DNA from: Eleginops maclovinus
Taxonomy: Eukaryota > Chordata > Actinopteri > Perciformes > Eleginopidae
NCBI RefSeq assembly: GCF_036324505.1
Contig: NC_086350.1
Coordinates: 20,393,032-20,457,031 of the forward strand
Reading direction: 5' to 3'
Length of the DNA stretch: 64,000 nucleotides
A program made the position numbers and the translations under genes. How positions within the stretch are numbered: position 1 is the first letter of the stretch; each line of letters starts with the position of its first letter. Positions 25,941-41,345 of this stretch are shown here, piece after piece. The notes beneath the pieces are model-generated. The model made no database searches. It was given only the letters and a program-made list of their open reading frames with translations, and was not told where the DNA came from.

Positions 25941-27602
25941 CCAAGAACACACTGAATAATAATAATAACTTTAGCCAAATAAATACCATTACAGTATTGC
26001 TAGTCAAAACGTTTAGCATAAACTTAAGGAAAGAATCACTTTTGTCACTAGCCACCTGTTTGTTAGCGACTGCATCTCTGTTCTTTAGATATCTCTAAAG
26101 CCTTAATGAAATGTTTATTAAAAGGTAGAACCAGCCTAAACATGGCATCATAAGACCATATCTTAGCTGTATATCTTCCTCTCATCCCTCCTCTCAGAGT
26201 GTGGCTTTCAGGTTACATACAAATGTGAAAGGCTATCTTGAGAGCCTGTGTTTCAAGACAGTAGAAAAATGACACAACACCATCTATAGATTCTCTTCAC
26301 TGTAGGGATGACTGCTTTTTTCTCTGTTCATTTGTTCCCAGAAGAACACCAACAAATTCGAGGGGCATTTTATTTGTAGGATTAACATATTTCTTCTGTC
26401 TTGACCTGCAGGCAAGCGAAGACCAGAGATATTTATAAGTCACAAAGGGTGGCTATAAAGCTTCAGGACTGTGTGTTGCTTTGAACAGTCACAAATATCT
26501 GCAGTATACTTCCTTCCTCTGATTCTAATTAGCTGCCCCATCAGTGTTGGTTTCCTCTCAGCTTCCACAAATAGCCCCTTTGTAGAATCACAGACTGATC
26601 GATTCGGATTGATCGTCATTTTCTCTCAGACCATCACTCATCAATGCGAGCAGTAATCAAATGCTGCAAGTTTGATGAATGCTCAACAGGTCATCCTTTT
26701 AGTTTCTTATTGGAGCCTTTATCTGGCCTGACTGAAGCCATACACCTACACCACCATCTGCATAGCTGTAATCAGTATGACTTCAAAGGCTGTTACAAAC
26801 AGCACTGGGGAGATTAAATAAATCATTGCTTTTCCCACTTACATCTGTTTCCACCCATGCGAAATCTTGTAAAGCTGTAGGCTGCTGAAGTACCTTGTGA
26901 TCAGCATCTTTATGCATTCTGGGATATGGAAGATGGCCCATGTGAAGCTGATGAGCAGGTGCAGAACCAACCTCTTCAAGTATTTGACCAAAAAAAAAAG
27001 TCTAAAAGTTAAACTCCAGAAAGGAAAGAGGGAACCAACATACATGTTTTCATTACATTAAATGAGTTCAAATGCAGCTGGATACAAAGCCGAATAACAT
27101 TCTGGGTTATTTCCTCAAGATGGAAAAGTCGTGGACAATGCCTTTGTTGCGTTTATTGTGAGAGAGAGGTCAAGGATGTAGCCGGGGGGGTCTATGACCT
27201 AGAAGAAACAATTTAATATCAAGCAGCTTGAACCTCTTGTAGTATGTCTCAACATAGTAAGGGAAATTTGAAATGACATATTGGTGCGTTGTAGAGGCCT
27301 TACAAACTGCTATGGTCTGCATTATCTGCTTTGTATTTACTCTGCTGTACATATTGACTGGAAGCGGACATCCTATGTATCACAAGGACAACACAAGATT
27401 GTAAACCTGACTATTGTGAGTATATCATGAATACACAAGAGTACCTGACACATACAGGTTATCTGGTGCGATGCGGTGGTAATTCAAAACAGTCACGTGA
27501 TAGTTCTAAGAGAGCTCACTTATAGCGCTTACAAAATGGTACATACTCCTGTGAGTGAAGAAAAATAATGGAAAAGCACTTCATAATACTTGTAACAAAT
27601 GC
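25941..27602. other. Unannotated DNA, partly mixed-composition
   Basis: The stretch 26390-26780 is non-repetitive with homeodomain-like cores (TCTAATTAGC, TGATCGATTCGGATTGATCG) and could be regulatory, but the support is weak. No gene is seen. Confidence 0.35.
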
Positions 27603-28154
27603 TTAAAGGTCCCCTATTATGCAAAATTCACTTTTTAATGTGATTAATACATATATGTATATGTCTACCCTGTGTATTAAAAGACTCAGAAAGTTTCAGC
27701 ATAAAAGGTTATCTCTCTTACCCCCCTGATCCAAGTATGTGAAAGCCGCTCACAAAATGGGTGAGTTAGGTTTCGGGTTCATACGTGACGTAAAACACAG
27801 GCTTCAGCAGGATGTCTAAGAAGACAAGACCTTTGCTGTTTTGGGCTGCACAATTCTGGCACCTCTGAGTTTATGCCGGTGAACATTGTGAAACTCTTCT
27901 CCTCTGCAATGTTCACCATTACCATGGAGCTGCTCTGGTGGGGGGCGGAGAGCCAGAAAAACCTCCGCAAAAGGGCTTGGCCAGCAGCCGCTCATTTCGA
28001 CACCTTTAGAAAAGGGCTGGATTAGAGGGGTTTATGGCATTCTGTAATTCATGATCTGTTTGGTATTTTTAGCAAAACACTTCAGAGACATGTTGTGTAT
28101 CTCTATGAGACCTATAATACATTATTGAAATACTGTATAATAACTGACCTTTAA
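27603..28154. mobile_element. TTAA-bounded MITE
   Basis: Both boundaries carry TTAA (27603-27606 and 28151-28154). The adjacent termini AGGTC (27607-27611) and GACCT (28146-28150) are inverted, so the outer nine bases TTAAAGGTC/GACCTTTAA pair exactly. The opening AGGTCCCCTATTATGCAAAA is a phrase common in fish repeats. The length is 552 bases with no transposase. TTAA targets are the hallmark of piggyBac-type transposition, so a non-autonomous piggyBac-like element is inferred. Confidence 0.6.
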
Positions 28155-29629
28155 TAAAAGTAATTCCAGCTAACTTAAAAGTAAAAAAATGTCTTCAATA
28201 ATTATTGATGTTATTATATTTCTTTTAATAGGATAAATGATCCCAAATGAAGGGTATGACGTGAAGTAAAAAATTGAAAAGCCACTTTTGATTGGGAAAT
28301 ACTATTTTGAGCGTTTCAGGCTTATTTTGTAATACAACATTTCCTGGTTCGGGTAAAACATAGTTCTCCCATAAAATGTCAAGATCTCATAATCTAAACA
28401 TCAGATCTTATCGAGCAAATCTTCAATTGTTCTATTGTCATACTTTTTTACATATAACAAGTGAAAAACGTTGATTTCATTAATATTTTACTCGTTTTTA
28501 TAACAGTCTCTTTTTCCAGTGCAGAAAGAGGTGTAGCTCTGCTTTTAATCAATTACATAAAGAGTTTTAATGCACTGTGGTTACTTCTAATGAAGACAGG
28601 AAGCAATTTTGAAAATCCACAAAAATACTTTTAATTCATAGACTGTGAGATGACACGTTCCCTCTGGCAACACTTCAAACACACACACTCACAAAAAGAC
28701 AGATGTTAATCAAATCACTCATTTTATTTTAGCACTGATGAAGTCTAGGTGATGTCTTTCATTTCCATTATGAAACACTGCCATTTCCTCAAGGAAAAAA
28801 GGCGAGTGATTAATAAACAATTTCATTATTTGGATGTTATCCTGTGCATGCAGAGAGCCATTGTAATTTCCGACTGTCAAACAGACATATGGCTTTACTT
28901 ATCATAAAAACACAGCCGAGAAAGAAAGTCTCATACAACTGCATTAATGCTACAATTTGTTGTGTATCCTCTATAAACACCATATGTTTTCTGCAAAATA
29001 CTGTATTATGAATATAAATCTGAGAGACGCCTTTACAAGCACTGTGACATGCAGTATCTATAATTGGGGAATAAAAAACAAAAACAGCCTTGTGCAATAC
29101 TTCTCCAAAGTCAGGCGTGTTGTTAAATCGTCTTTGGGTGGTATGTGAGATGTTTACTGTTACCAGCAGATAGATGGTATTACTGCAGGACACCGGCTCA
29201 GTAGTCTGACCAAGGACAACACCAGGTTATTAAGTAAATCTACTCAGCAATTGTTTCCTTCGGCTTTGCTCAGTCTCTGCCTGGGGCCCCCTGTGTGATA
29301 TGGATTGTTTTCAAGTAACAGGCGGTGAAAATGGCCATCTCATTATTTTTAATGGGTGTTTGAGATTGGCTCCATTGCGGTGGTGCGCTGTCATTTGGAT
29401 ACCTGGGAAGAGAGTGGGATGAAAAGGGAAAAAAATGGCTAAGGTAAACGCAGAAAGGACGCCTCCAATGGGGTAGAGGTACTATTGTTGCAGCCACGAA
29501 GAACTTCTTCATATGTGTATACTTTGATCAAATATGTGCCGACAGAAAGAGAAAGGAGGAGTGGTAGGGGTGCTCAGAGAAGGAACAAATAAGACAATGC
29601 AATAAAGTTGAAATGTGTTCGATGTCCAC
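28155..29629. other. Unannotated DNA
   Basis: AT-rich at first, then mixed composition from 28520 to 29300 with repeated AATTA/TAATCAATTA-type cores. The 118-codon minus-strand frame at 28837-29193 has no domain. Possible regulatory content but no gene. Confidence 0.4.
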
Positions 29630-30130
29630 TGACTGTGTTTGCTTGTGGCTGTAACTCAGGCGGCCACAGCACATGCTAATTGTGATCATTTTTCAATCCC
29701 CACCCCTGTGATGAGGTGCACATATCTTCTATAACCCTAGAGCCGCCAGCAGCCCAGACTAAATGTCATTTTTTCACCATGTTTTTTCATCTAGATGAGT
29801 TTTAATTAAGTCTCCTTGCCACGTTCCCCTGTGGCGGCTCTAATCAGACCACGGGAGAGTTGCCTTTTTCTCGATTGTTTTGAGCGGGATCCCACGGCAT
29901 CTGTTGACCCCCCCCCCTGTCTCACTGTAACATCCCCTCTGTCAGTCTGCCTGCTCAATGGGAGGGACAAAAACCACGGGCATCAGGGGGAGCATTTTGA
30001 TAAGGCAAAAGACAATCAGTGGGTGGTTGTCGTATCATTGATTAAGATTGGTGAGGTTATTACACTGCATGGATATGCACAGATGCTCCCTGATGAAGGC
30101 CAGGCAAACATGCTGGCCTTTTAATTCATA
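29630..30130. promoter_or_regulatory. Possible conserved non-coding element
   Basis: Dense, non-repetitive mixed sequence with cores such as GCTAATTGTGATCATTTTTC, AGTTTTAATTAAGTC, CATTGATTAAGATTGG and CCTTTTAATTCAT. This matches the look of vertebrate developmental enhancers (homeodomain, POU and TCF-like words). A C9 tract sits inside (29909-29917). Unverified by alignment. Confidence 0.3.
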
Positions 30131-32789
<2,659 letters not shown>

Positions 32790-33265
32790 ATCACAAATTA
32801 AAAGCTAGCGTAAAAGGTACGTTTTTGTTATTGATTTGGGGAGTGGGAGGTCAGTACAGTCTCTTATTTGTTTAGGGGTTGAGTTCTAGAGGGTGGGGGT
32901 AGCGATGGAGAGTGCTTTGTTATCCCATGTTCGGTGCTTTTTTCTTCTAAGGATAGACAGGAGGTTGGCTTCCGATGAGCGAAGGCTGCAGGGTTAGAGG
33001 TAGAAGGGGTTCTGGTTGTTGAGGGCTTTATGGGTTAGGAAGAGGATTTTGAAATGTATTTGTTGACGGACGGGGAGCCAGTTCAGGTTTTGAAGGACGG
33101 CGCTGATGTGGTCTCGGGAGCGGGTGTGGCTGTGGTTGAGAAACTGGGAGTTCTGGATGTGTTGGAGTTTGTCGAGGATGTTGGATGATGAGCCATAGAG
33201 GATGCTGTTACAGTAGTCCAGTCTTGTGATGAATGTGTGGATTAGGGTTTCTTCGGACAGTCATT
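32790..33265. repeat. Unclassified interspersed repeat, G-rich on plus strand
   Basis: Phrases such as GGGCTTTATGGGTTAGGAAG, GGGGAGCCAGTTCAGG and TACAGTAGTCCAGTCTTGTG match a text pattern I recall from a widespread fish repeat (GGAGCCAGTG... CAGTAGTCCAG...). There is no open coding frame. I cannot assign a class. Confidence 0.5.
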
Positions 33266-33539
33266 TACAGCAGTATACAGTGAACTCAACATCCTCTGTT
33301 GAACAGACAGCCAGCCTTAAGTAACCCCACTGCACTTGCAATTACTCAGTAAATCTAGCAGCGCTGCACTGTTACAAGTACAAGTCCTGCCTTGATGATG
33401 TTTCTTAGATAAGAGTGCAGATGCTGCTATGAGAATAACTGTGAGAGTAGTATCAAAATGCACTTAACAGATCCAAAGTAAAATATTATCTTTGCAGGAA
33501 ATGTCCCATTTCAAATTAATTTGTAGGAACGAGCTAAGA

Positions 33540-33960
33540 ACCAAAACACTCGGGAGACCGGGGGAAGTCGGTATCCAGTTTTATTAACAGTAGTTTGTAC
33601 TGAAACCGTTCTGGTACAACACAACCCAGCAGACAGTAGGCAAAGGGCAGGTCGGGGACAGGCGAGGGTTGCAGGAGTAGGCAAGATGGGAGACGCAGGT
33701 ACAGGCAAGGTCAGGAAACAGGCGTGGCAGAATAATCCAGGGACAGGCAGGGTCGTGAAACAGTCGAAGCAGGCTGGTCAGGGGCAGGCAAGGTCGAAAC
33801 CGGGAGAGCAATCTGGGAGGTAATACGGGAAAGATTTGCATGTTGCGAAGTACAATCTGGCACTGAGGTGAGAGTGAAGGGAGCATATTGGATGTGATGG
33901 GTGCAACAGAGTGTGAAAGAGAAAACAAGGTGTGGCTACCTGGTGACTAAGGTGACTGAG
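33540..33960. repeat. Unclassified GC-richer repeat with AGGCAGG words
   Basis: Degenerate reiterations of GGCAGGTCGGGGACAGGC, ACAGGCAAGGTCAGG and CAGGCAGGGTCGTG make an imperfect tandem texture on the plus strand. This is a known style of fish repeat, but I cannot name it. The minus-strand frames of 104 and 114 codons over it are by-products of that composition. Confidence 0.45.
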
Positions 33961-34969
33961 AAATACTAATACAGAAAATATGGGAGTGAGGGAATAGACT
34001 GTGACAAGTATAGTCCTTGAGGTCATTGTTCTTAGGTACCATTTTGGTAACACATGCACTGACGCAACACACAATAATAGCTTGGACCTCAAGCCATTTT
34101 CTTCAGTATTTCCCTACTCCCAATTCCAATTACACAACCCAGAATCACAAACACTCTGTGATGTAGCCTGATCATCCAAAGCAATGCGACAGCTGATCAT
34201 TTAATCATTCAGCCCTACTGCTTTTCTTTGAGGATATTTGATAAAGATATTTTTAAATCTGCCATTTGTAGAGTAATACTTCACAATTAGTATCCCAAAC
34301 TTTAGAATATTACTGATTATGCAACTCAATAATAGACAATTATTTTGTGGAAAGCAGAGAACAAATAAGGAAAAGAGGAGGGCAAACATAAGAAAAGTTG
34401 AATTCCTGATTGAAGGGTTGTGCTCGTCGACAGTGAATGGTAGATCCAGCTTGCAAATGATGTTGGGGATTCCTAACTTTCTAATCACCTTAGGATCTGT
34501 AGAAGAGAAGATGCAGCAGCACTGACATCAATGCTGCGGTGGCACCTTCTCATATGTCTGTGTGTGTAAATCAAAAATCACTTACATAATGTTCTTATTT
34601 CTTATCACTCCGCCAGAGAGCGGAATCAGGAAAGATAACTTTGTGTGTTTCTCAGATGAAGATTTACAAAAAACAAACAAGAAAGGCACTTTAGTTTCCC
34701 CTGATCTCTATTATCAACATGGTGATGATGTCCTGCTTTCCATTCAAATTCAAAAACAACAGAAAATTGCCTCTCTGGGATAAGCTCATTTTGGATAGAA
34801 ATGGCTATTTTTTGTGTATATCTTTTTCGCAGCACATACCAGTCATATATTGGGCAGTAGCTCCCAAACATGAGGAGGAAAGAGGCAGACAGATTGAGAT
34901 TGTGTGAAAGCAAAAATAAAAACAGAAGGGAGGGAGGAGGTGGTCGGCAGCAAGGGAGAAATCAGGATG
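33961..34969. other. Unannotated DNA
   Basis: AT-rich with many short overlapping frames (60-95 codons) on both strands, none with a domain. Confidence 0.5.
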
Positions 34970-35720
34970 ATGAAGGACCAGGACAAAGATTATCCCCAAG
35001 GCTTGTACCATGGCTCTGTTCCTCCAGCCTGAAGGCCCCTTTAGGAGTTTACGGTCAGGCAGCAGCCAATATCGATGGGCCCGAGAAGGGACCGAAAGGC
35101 TCCATGCTAATACCTGCTCCATGATAATATCGCCTGCTGAATCCCTGCTGGGTAATGTCATCCATCATCCTGCTGCTGCCATCAGCAATAACCGAGGAGG
35201 AGGAAGAGATTACATGGATAGATAGATGGCTGAGGATTGCTCTTGCATCTTAGCTGTATATCCCAGAGCTGATTTTAATAAACGTGCAATAGGGCAGCAG
35301 GAAGTCCCTGCACTGTGTCCCTGGCCCTTCCGACAGAGAGATAAATGCCAGCCCTTGCAGGCCTAGTGGGACAGAAAGATGTTAATCCATTTATTACATA
35401 TTACTTGGGCCAGCTGCGTCGTCACAGGGCAGATACATCATAGTAGCTATTGATTGGCCCCTGTCCTGAGAAAGACTCCTAAATGAGATATTGCATTCCT
35501 GCGAGCGGGGCCCACCATATTAATTTTCTAACCAGAGGCACAATTCCTGGCGAGTGTTGTTTTGTCTCAAGTTTAATTACTTTCATGAAAGGTTTCTTTT
35601 TTCGGTCTGAAATTATGCTACATCTCCAGAGGAAAGTAAATTCTTTGGGGTAGGAACACTCATTAATCTTAGAGGCATTAAGCAATTTCCCGCTCTGTCA
35701 CAATCTTTTGAATGTTTTTC
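34970..35720. promoter_or_regulatory. Strong candidate conserved non-coding element
   Basis: About 750 bases of non-repetitive, balanced-composition DNA amid AT-rich surroundings. It contains words typical of developmental enhancers: GCTGATTTTAATAAACGTGC, ATCCATTTATTACATATTAC, GTAGCTATTGATTGGCCC and TCAAGTTTAATTACTTTCAT. No frame is convincingly coding despite several open ones. It resembles the CNEs that fill gene deserts around transcription-factor genes. Not verified by alignment. Confidence 0.4.
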
Positions 35721-36500
35721 CCACTACAGAAACAGATACACAATTTGTTCTTGTCCACAATTTCTTTGTTGAATGAGATATTTATATTATTAATGTCATG
35801 TTTTTAATGTATCTGTTTACAGGCTTGCTTGGTAAAGAATTTCAATATGAAGAACACATGATTCATTAATAGGAAAGTACAATTATGCCTGGGTATGATA
35901 TTATGTAGTAGAAAACCCTGTCGCCTACTTTTCAATTGCAAATTACATGAATCTGTTATTGAAAACGCAGAGTAAAACAAATCAGATAAAAACAAAACGC
36001 ACAATGGAAGCTATACAAACAAAGGACCTGGTAGTCAATGGGGAGAAATGAAACAAGTTTGATGAATAGATATAGGAGGCTAACTTCAAAAAGGCGCTAT
36101 TCTTCCTGATAAACATATTTCAGGGCAACAGGAACAATCTTGTATAGATACTTTTTCTTTGTCGTTCTGTTTTGTATCATAAATCAATCAATTTGCAGCA
36201 TTTAGTATTTACGTAATTTAGTTTCAGGGTCCTGGTATTGTTCAAGCTGTTTCACTCTCACACTGTCATGGCTTCAAGGATCAAAAGGTGTGTGACATCC
36301 ATCATTCAGAAATATGCTCCAATACTTACTGTATGTGTACTTGGTAGTGAATATTCATAACAACCCGCCTATTTGTAGTTTTTTTTATGTTGAATTGTAT
36401 GTGGCACCAGATAACATAAATATACAAAGAGCATTAAAGTGACCTTGATTTCCCCAGTTTTTACAAGGACCAGAAAGACAGCACACATCAGCTCAATTTG
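35721..36500. other. Unannotated AT-rich DNA
   Basis: No gene or recognised repeat. Confidence 0.55.
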
Positions 36501-36780
36501 AAAGACTCTGCACCGGCTACCTGTGAGCTTCAGAATCAATTTTAAATGCTTTTGTTTTCTTTATTGTCTAAGGGCTTGATATTTATCAGATTTGCTTTTA
36601 ACCTATGAACCCAGGTGTTCTGTTAATGGCCTTTCAATCTTGCCTAAAGTGAAGTCAAAGACCCACAGGGACGCATTGGATTATGTTTACGGACCACTAT
36701 TGTGGAATGGCCTCTCTGAAGACCTGAGGGCTGCACAGAGCGTTCATACACTAAGAGCCCACTCAAGACCCACCATTTGA
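36501..36780 (+). pseudogene. L2/CR1-like LINE ORF2, C-terminal fragment
   Basis: A single frame reads LHRLPVSFRINFKC, then A-stop-YLSDLL, and ends WNGLSEDLRAAQSVHTL before TGA at 36778-36780. This order (LHWLPV-x-x-R-I-x-F-K, then YLSDLL, then LWN-x-L-P-x-x-LR-x-AQSV) is the conserved tail of reverse transcriptases in the L2/Rex1/CR1 group. One in-frame TGA at 36577-36579 breaks it. The rest of the LINE is absent, as usual for 5'-truncated copies. Confidence 0.8.
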
Positions 36781-36840
36781 ATTTGGCTTTAAATTTATTA
36801 ATTGATCCGTTCTTTGAATGATTGATTGTTTAAATGGTTC

Positions 36841-36867
36841 ATTGATTGATTGATTGATTGATTGATT
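36841..36867. repeat. (ATTG)n microsatellite
   Basis: Nearly seven ATTG units, surrounded by degenerate TGATTG words from 36800. Confidence 0.9.
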
Positions 36868-39800
36868 CACCAATTGATTCAGGTCCTGTCCAATCACTTA
36901 GTTACCTGTCAATAACTTAATGTAAACTCCTCTTGGTTCATTTGTAAAATAATCCATTCGAACAGAAAAAGGACCAGAGTGTTACAGCCTTGGAAATGTT
37001 TTTACAACTTGATAATGATTACATTCTTCTGTGTTCACCTGCTAGAACACAACACTTCTCGTGATAGAAACACCAGCTTCTTCATCTCTCACCTTGCTCT
37101 GCTGTTTCTGACTCTTTCTGCTTTTGTTCATGACTCTGTCTGTGTGTTTGTTGGAACACACTTTGTGCTCATTACAACCATGCCTCATCCCTCCAGACAC
37201 CTTTGTATGATTTCAAAAATTACCTCATTAGCCATTGTACAATAAATGATTAAGCTCTTAGCAAGGGGTTCTTCACAGGATTTCCATTGCTGGTTGCACT
37301 GAAATATCTTTTGTAAGCAATTTATTATCCTATCCACTCCTGATAGTACCTAAAACACATATGCAAATGTTGGCTGGACACACATAAACAGATGTTCAGA
37401 GTTGAGGTATTGCAACCTCAACCTTTGTGGTCAGTCTCTTCACTTTGTTCCACTAGAGATAAGAGCCTGCTGTGGGTGTCAGTATATTTATATTCACTAT
37501 CTCCCGTAGAGCAGTGCTTTAACTGTTGCCACTCTTATCAGTAGTGTCCTTCTCAGAGCATTTTAAGCGACCCAAGACTGCAATCTAATCGCTCTCTCTG
37601 TCTCTTTTCCTCTTCCTCCAAATGAAGGAGATAAAAGGACATTTGGGGTGAGTCCCGCACTCCTCTGTGTTGTTTCTGATGACAGCGTTTTCCCCTCCTT
37701 TTATTCTACTCACTGCGCTTTATGTAAGATTGTGTTAAAAGCTCTCATTGTGAGAAGATACATGTAGTGCAGGCTATCTATGGAGGCCAGCAGGAAGAGT
37801 GAGGTAGTCTATAAAGGCAAACTTGTATTCTCATTAGTTCCCAGTTGAATCACTTAGCCAGTTGACTCCCTGTATCTCTCTGCTGCCCCGTTCACTGAGC
37901 TACCCTTCAGCCATCTCTAAAGGCCACTGAAGGCTCTCTGTCTTGCCTTTCTCTTTTCCTTTCTATTACCATTCCTCCTTTGCTCAGACATGAATGGGTT
38001 TCAATATATTGTTTTCCTTTTGAATATTTCTGCATTTGTTTACCTAACATGTATAGCAATGCCAGACTCTCTCGGTCTGTGGAGTTGATTCATTATGTTG
38101 TTCCTCTTGTGATACGTGTGATAATGGAAATGCTGAATGAGGGGGGGGGGGACCTAACTATGAGCTGCAAACAATGTATTGTAGGGACTTTAGTTCTACT
38201 TTTTTGGAAGTGTTTTCATTATGTGAAATATTGGCTTGCATATACATTGCTTAAAAGGTTTCTTACCTGTCCGTTCGAAGTTAGCAGTTGGATTAAAGTG
38301 ACTTTTGACATTTTGCTAAATAATATTCTTTGGTTGGTACATTCTGCTTTTATACAAACCAACCATAGCAAATTCGGCTTGGAATGGGATAGATGTCTAC
38401 CGTTTCCTGTGGTCTAAGCTTTTTTTTGTAGTCCGCATCAGAGTTTGACTGGCAACGAAACGCAAAGATGCACAGAAAAAAGACTTTCTCTACAAAAAGA
38501 CCATTTGTATATCAGTTTCTCAACCAGTGTTACCTTGAATTCTCGAAGAAAAAGCGTTTGCCTGGACACCAAACTCAATCAACATACCAAAGAAACACGT
38601 GAGTTACTGATTCCCAAACATGCGAAAAACCGTACTAAATGTTATCATGCATAAACAGTCTCACACTTGCACAGGAGTACTGTTTTTACCTCCAAGTCAG
38701 GATGAGTGCGAAGTGTTTTACAGAATAAGACTTGCATTAGACTGCACAGGTTGTGTGAGAGTTAGTAAATGGATGTTTTGATACAGTTTTGCTGCCACTT
38801 AATGTAGCCCGCATTTACTTCAGTCAAGATGACGGTTTTTCATGGTATGGCAAATGCTAAAAAAAATACATTTCTCCTCCAAGAATTTTTGTCAACTCAG
38901 GTTGAAGGTGAAAGTATTTCTTAAAGACAAGTGTGAATGCAGTCTTTATGCTACATTGACCTGTTTGTGCTTTAAATGTGTAGTGTGTGTGGGTAAGCTC
39001 ATCTTTCAGTCTGACTTTAGTTTCACAGATCCTGTGAGATCTATAAAAAAAATTCTGGCATGGAAGAACTGAACTGATCTGCAATGACTCCTGACCTAAA
39101 GACATTCCAACACTTCAGATTGTGAGCGAGACCTTCACGCCCAACATCATCACCTGATGCCAGGTTTTAAGAACAGGTTAAAAGCCTTCCCAGAAGTTTG
39201 TGCATTGTTATAACAAAGCATTAATGCCCACCCACAGTTCTGGAATGAGAACATATGAGGGTAATGTTCACATGAATACATCCTTTGTTTGGATTTCCTC
39301 ATACTTTTGGCCATGCTTTGCTTATGATTAGAAAGAAAAACTCTTGTCACTTTCTTTCTCTCTAACACTGTCCAATGTTTTATAGAGGGAAAAAAAACGT
39401 CTGTTTGTTTTTCTAGAACTTCTCCTGGGGCAGAAACAATGTCAATAATACCCATACCACACTTATTGGACTAATTAGTCATCCAACTCAAAAACCCACT
39501 GGTAATGTATGTATCCAAACATCAAGGCCTCATGAAGGGCCATACACTGTAGATCATGAGACATTTCTTCTCTCTTCTGTCCTAAAAGACAAAGCCAACA
39601 GTCTAGCAACAGGTCTGTGTGGTTATTAGAGGAGTCTGTAATGTTGGTAATGGGCTGAAAAGGCCAAATGGCAGAGATAATCCAATGGTAATTAAATGCA
39701 ACACTGCCGAGAAAAAAAAACGAAAAAAAAAAACTGTGCTGCAACTGTGAGTGGGCCAGAGGGAAAGGAGAGAATAAGAGAGCAAGAGTGATCCACTGTT

Positions 39801-41179
39801 GATTTTTCTGTCTATGTTGTTGGACAGCGATCTGTCTTCCACTTGCAAGATCAATATACTTAGGGGATACAACAGTTAATCACGTGACACACAATGATTT
39901 GTGTGGGAAACACACACATGTTTAATTAAAACAGGCCATGAAATTACACACACATTTATGCAGACTTGTTTGAGCTGACACCAGAGTGTATCTGTCACAA
40001 GAGCTGGGCTTGAATGACTGAGAACATGTTTAATTCACTCACAGTGCATTGACCTGTCAGAAACGTGTAAGTGTTAACACCTTTAATAGCTTTTTAATTT
40101 TTCAGATAAAAGTGCTTTAATTTCAAAATCTGTCCATAACCACTCAAGACATACTTCAGCACCTGTGTCACTAAGGTATAAGCTTGGTCGCCCATGATTA
40201 CCTGTCCCTTTCAATGTCAGTGTAACAGTATCTGTCCATCATGTCCCCCATTAAATAATGTTAATCATGTCCACGTTACTTTTATGCTAATGATTGCAGG
40301 TTGACACTTTCTGGTGTAGATTCATTATTTCTCTGCCCTGTGACACAGTAGAAAGAGTAACATTTATTTAAATGTCTTTTACAGAGTTTGTTCAGCTATT
40401 GTTTTGCCAATTAAATCAGAATCCAGGAGTTAATTTGAACATTTTGTCCTTGTTTTACTTTGATGATTGTGATCCAATCTGAAGGCCATATGTTCAACCC
40501 ACGCAGGTGTTTTCACTTATGGTGTCTGATTACCTCTCCTGTGAGGACTGTGTGGGTGTGTACACACTGTGTTTGATTGACACCTATCTGATCATTCTTA
40601 TTGGTTTACTGTGATAAGCACTTGTAATTGTAGAATGAGCCGAGGTCTAATTAACCAGATAAGTGGAAACAGAAACATCTAATTGGGTTCATGGGGTCTT
40701 TAATAAATAAATACATATGCACCCTAAAAGCTGCATTAACTCACTCACTATCCATCCCATCCATCCAGACACATAATGGCCTTGTAAAGGGTTGAATAGG
40801 ATAATAGTATCCTTTATGGCAGTGGTTTCCTAACTTTGTTCTTAAGCGATCCCTTTTAATGGATTTTTCATAAGCATTTAGTGCATGATAATAACAGCAG
40901 CAATAACTGCAGGACCTTTATGGATTATTTGGATGAATTTTAAGCACATTATTTCACATCATTTCCCTTTTTGTTTTTTAGAAACTTTTTATAAATGTCA
41001 GACATTTATAGGTTTCTTTTACTGTATGACAAATTGATTGTAGTTTTCTCCCTGATGCTTGGGGCTTTGTTTTACTATCTCTTTGGTTGCTTTAACTGCA
41101 TCCTTTTTTTTTTTTTAAGTGGGTTGAGGCTGTTGAAAACAGATTATGAAACCAAAAACCAAACCATTAATAAACTGTA
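36868..41179. other. Unannotated DNA
   Basis: No confirmed gene. The region includes a possible microexon at 37628, a G10 run near 38142, and a 145-codon plus-strand frame at 37980-38417 that I reject as coding. Two A-rich tracts occur near 39712-39733. The rest is AT-rich. Confidence 0.4.
37628..37647 (+). other. Possible 20-nt microexon
   Basis: A branch-point-like TCTAATC (37584-37590), a long pyrimidine tract (37591-37619), the first AG after it (37626-37627) and a consensus donor GTGAGT (37648-37653) stand in the right order. The enclosed exon would be 20 bases, or 17 if the AG at 37629-37630 is used. Two of three frames are open. I do not recognise the peptide, and no neighbouring exon is identified. 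Confidence 0.2.
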
Positions 41180-41345
41180 GTACGTACAGAACTCTGTTGT
41201 TAGCTACTTACCCAGCAGCCCTCTCCACTGGCTCCAGTTGCCATACGATAACATTCAATATTCTACAAAACACAGACAGGGTCCTCCACTATCTACACTG
41301 CCCGCCGCCCGCATGCTCATTTTGTAGTCAACAGAATAAGATGTG
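41180..41345 (+). pseudogene. LINE ORF2 fragment, L2/CR1-like
   Basis: The text gives LHWLQLP in one frame and TITFNILQNTDRVLHYL in the next. Together they match the LHWLPV-x-x-R-ITFKIL-x-x-TDRVLH-x-L block near the end of L2/CR1-type reverse transcriptases, with a frameshift between them. It is short, decayed and isolated. Confidence 0.6.

Noticed and set aside
37980..38417. 145-codon plus-strand frame, among the longest non-repeat ORFs
   Set aside because: No domain, signal peptide or splice context. It includes a G10 homopolymer, and its composition (aromatic and Leu/Ile rich) is what AT-rich random DNA gives.
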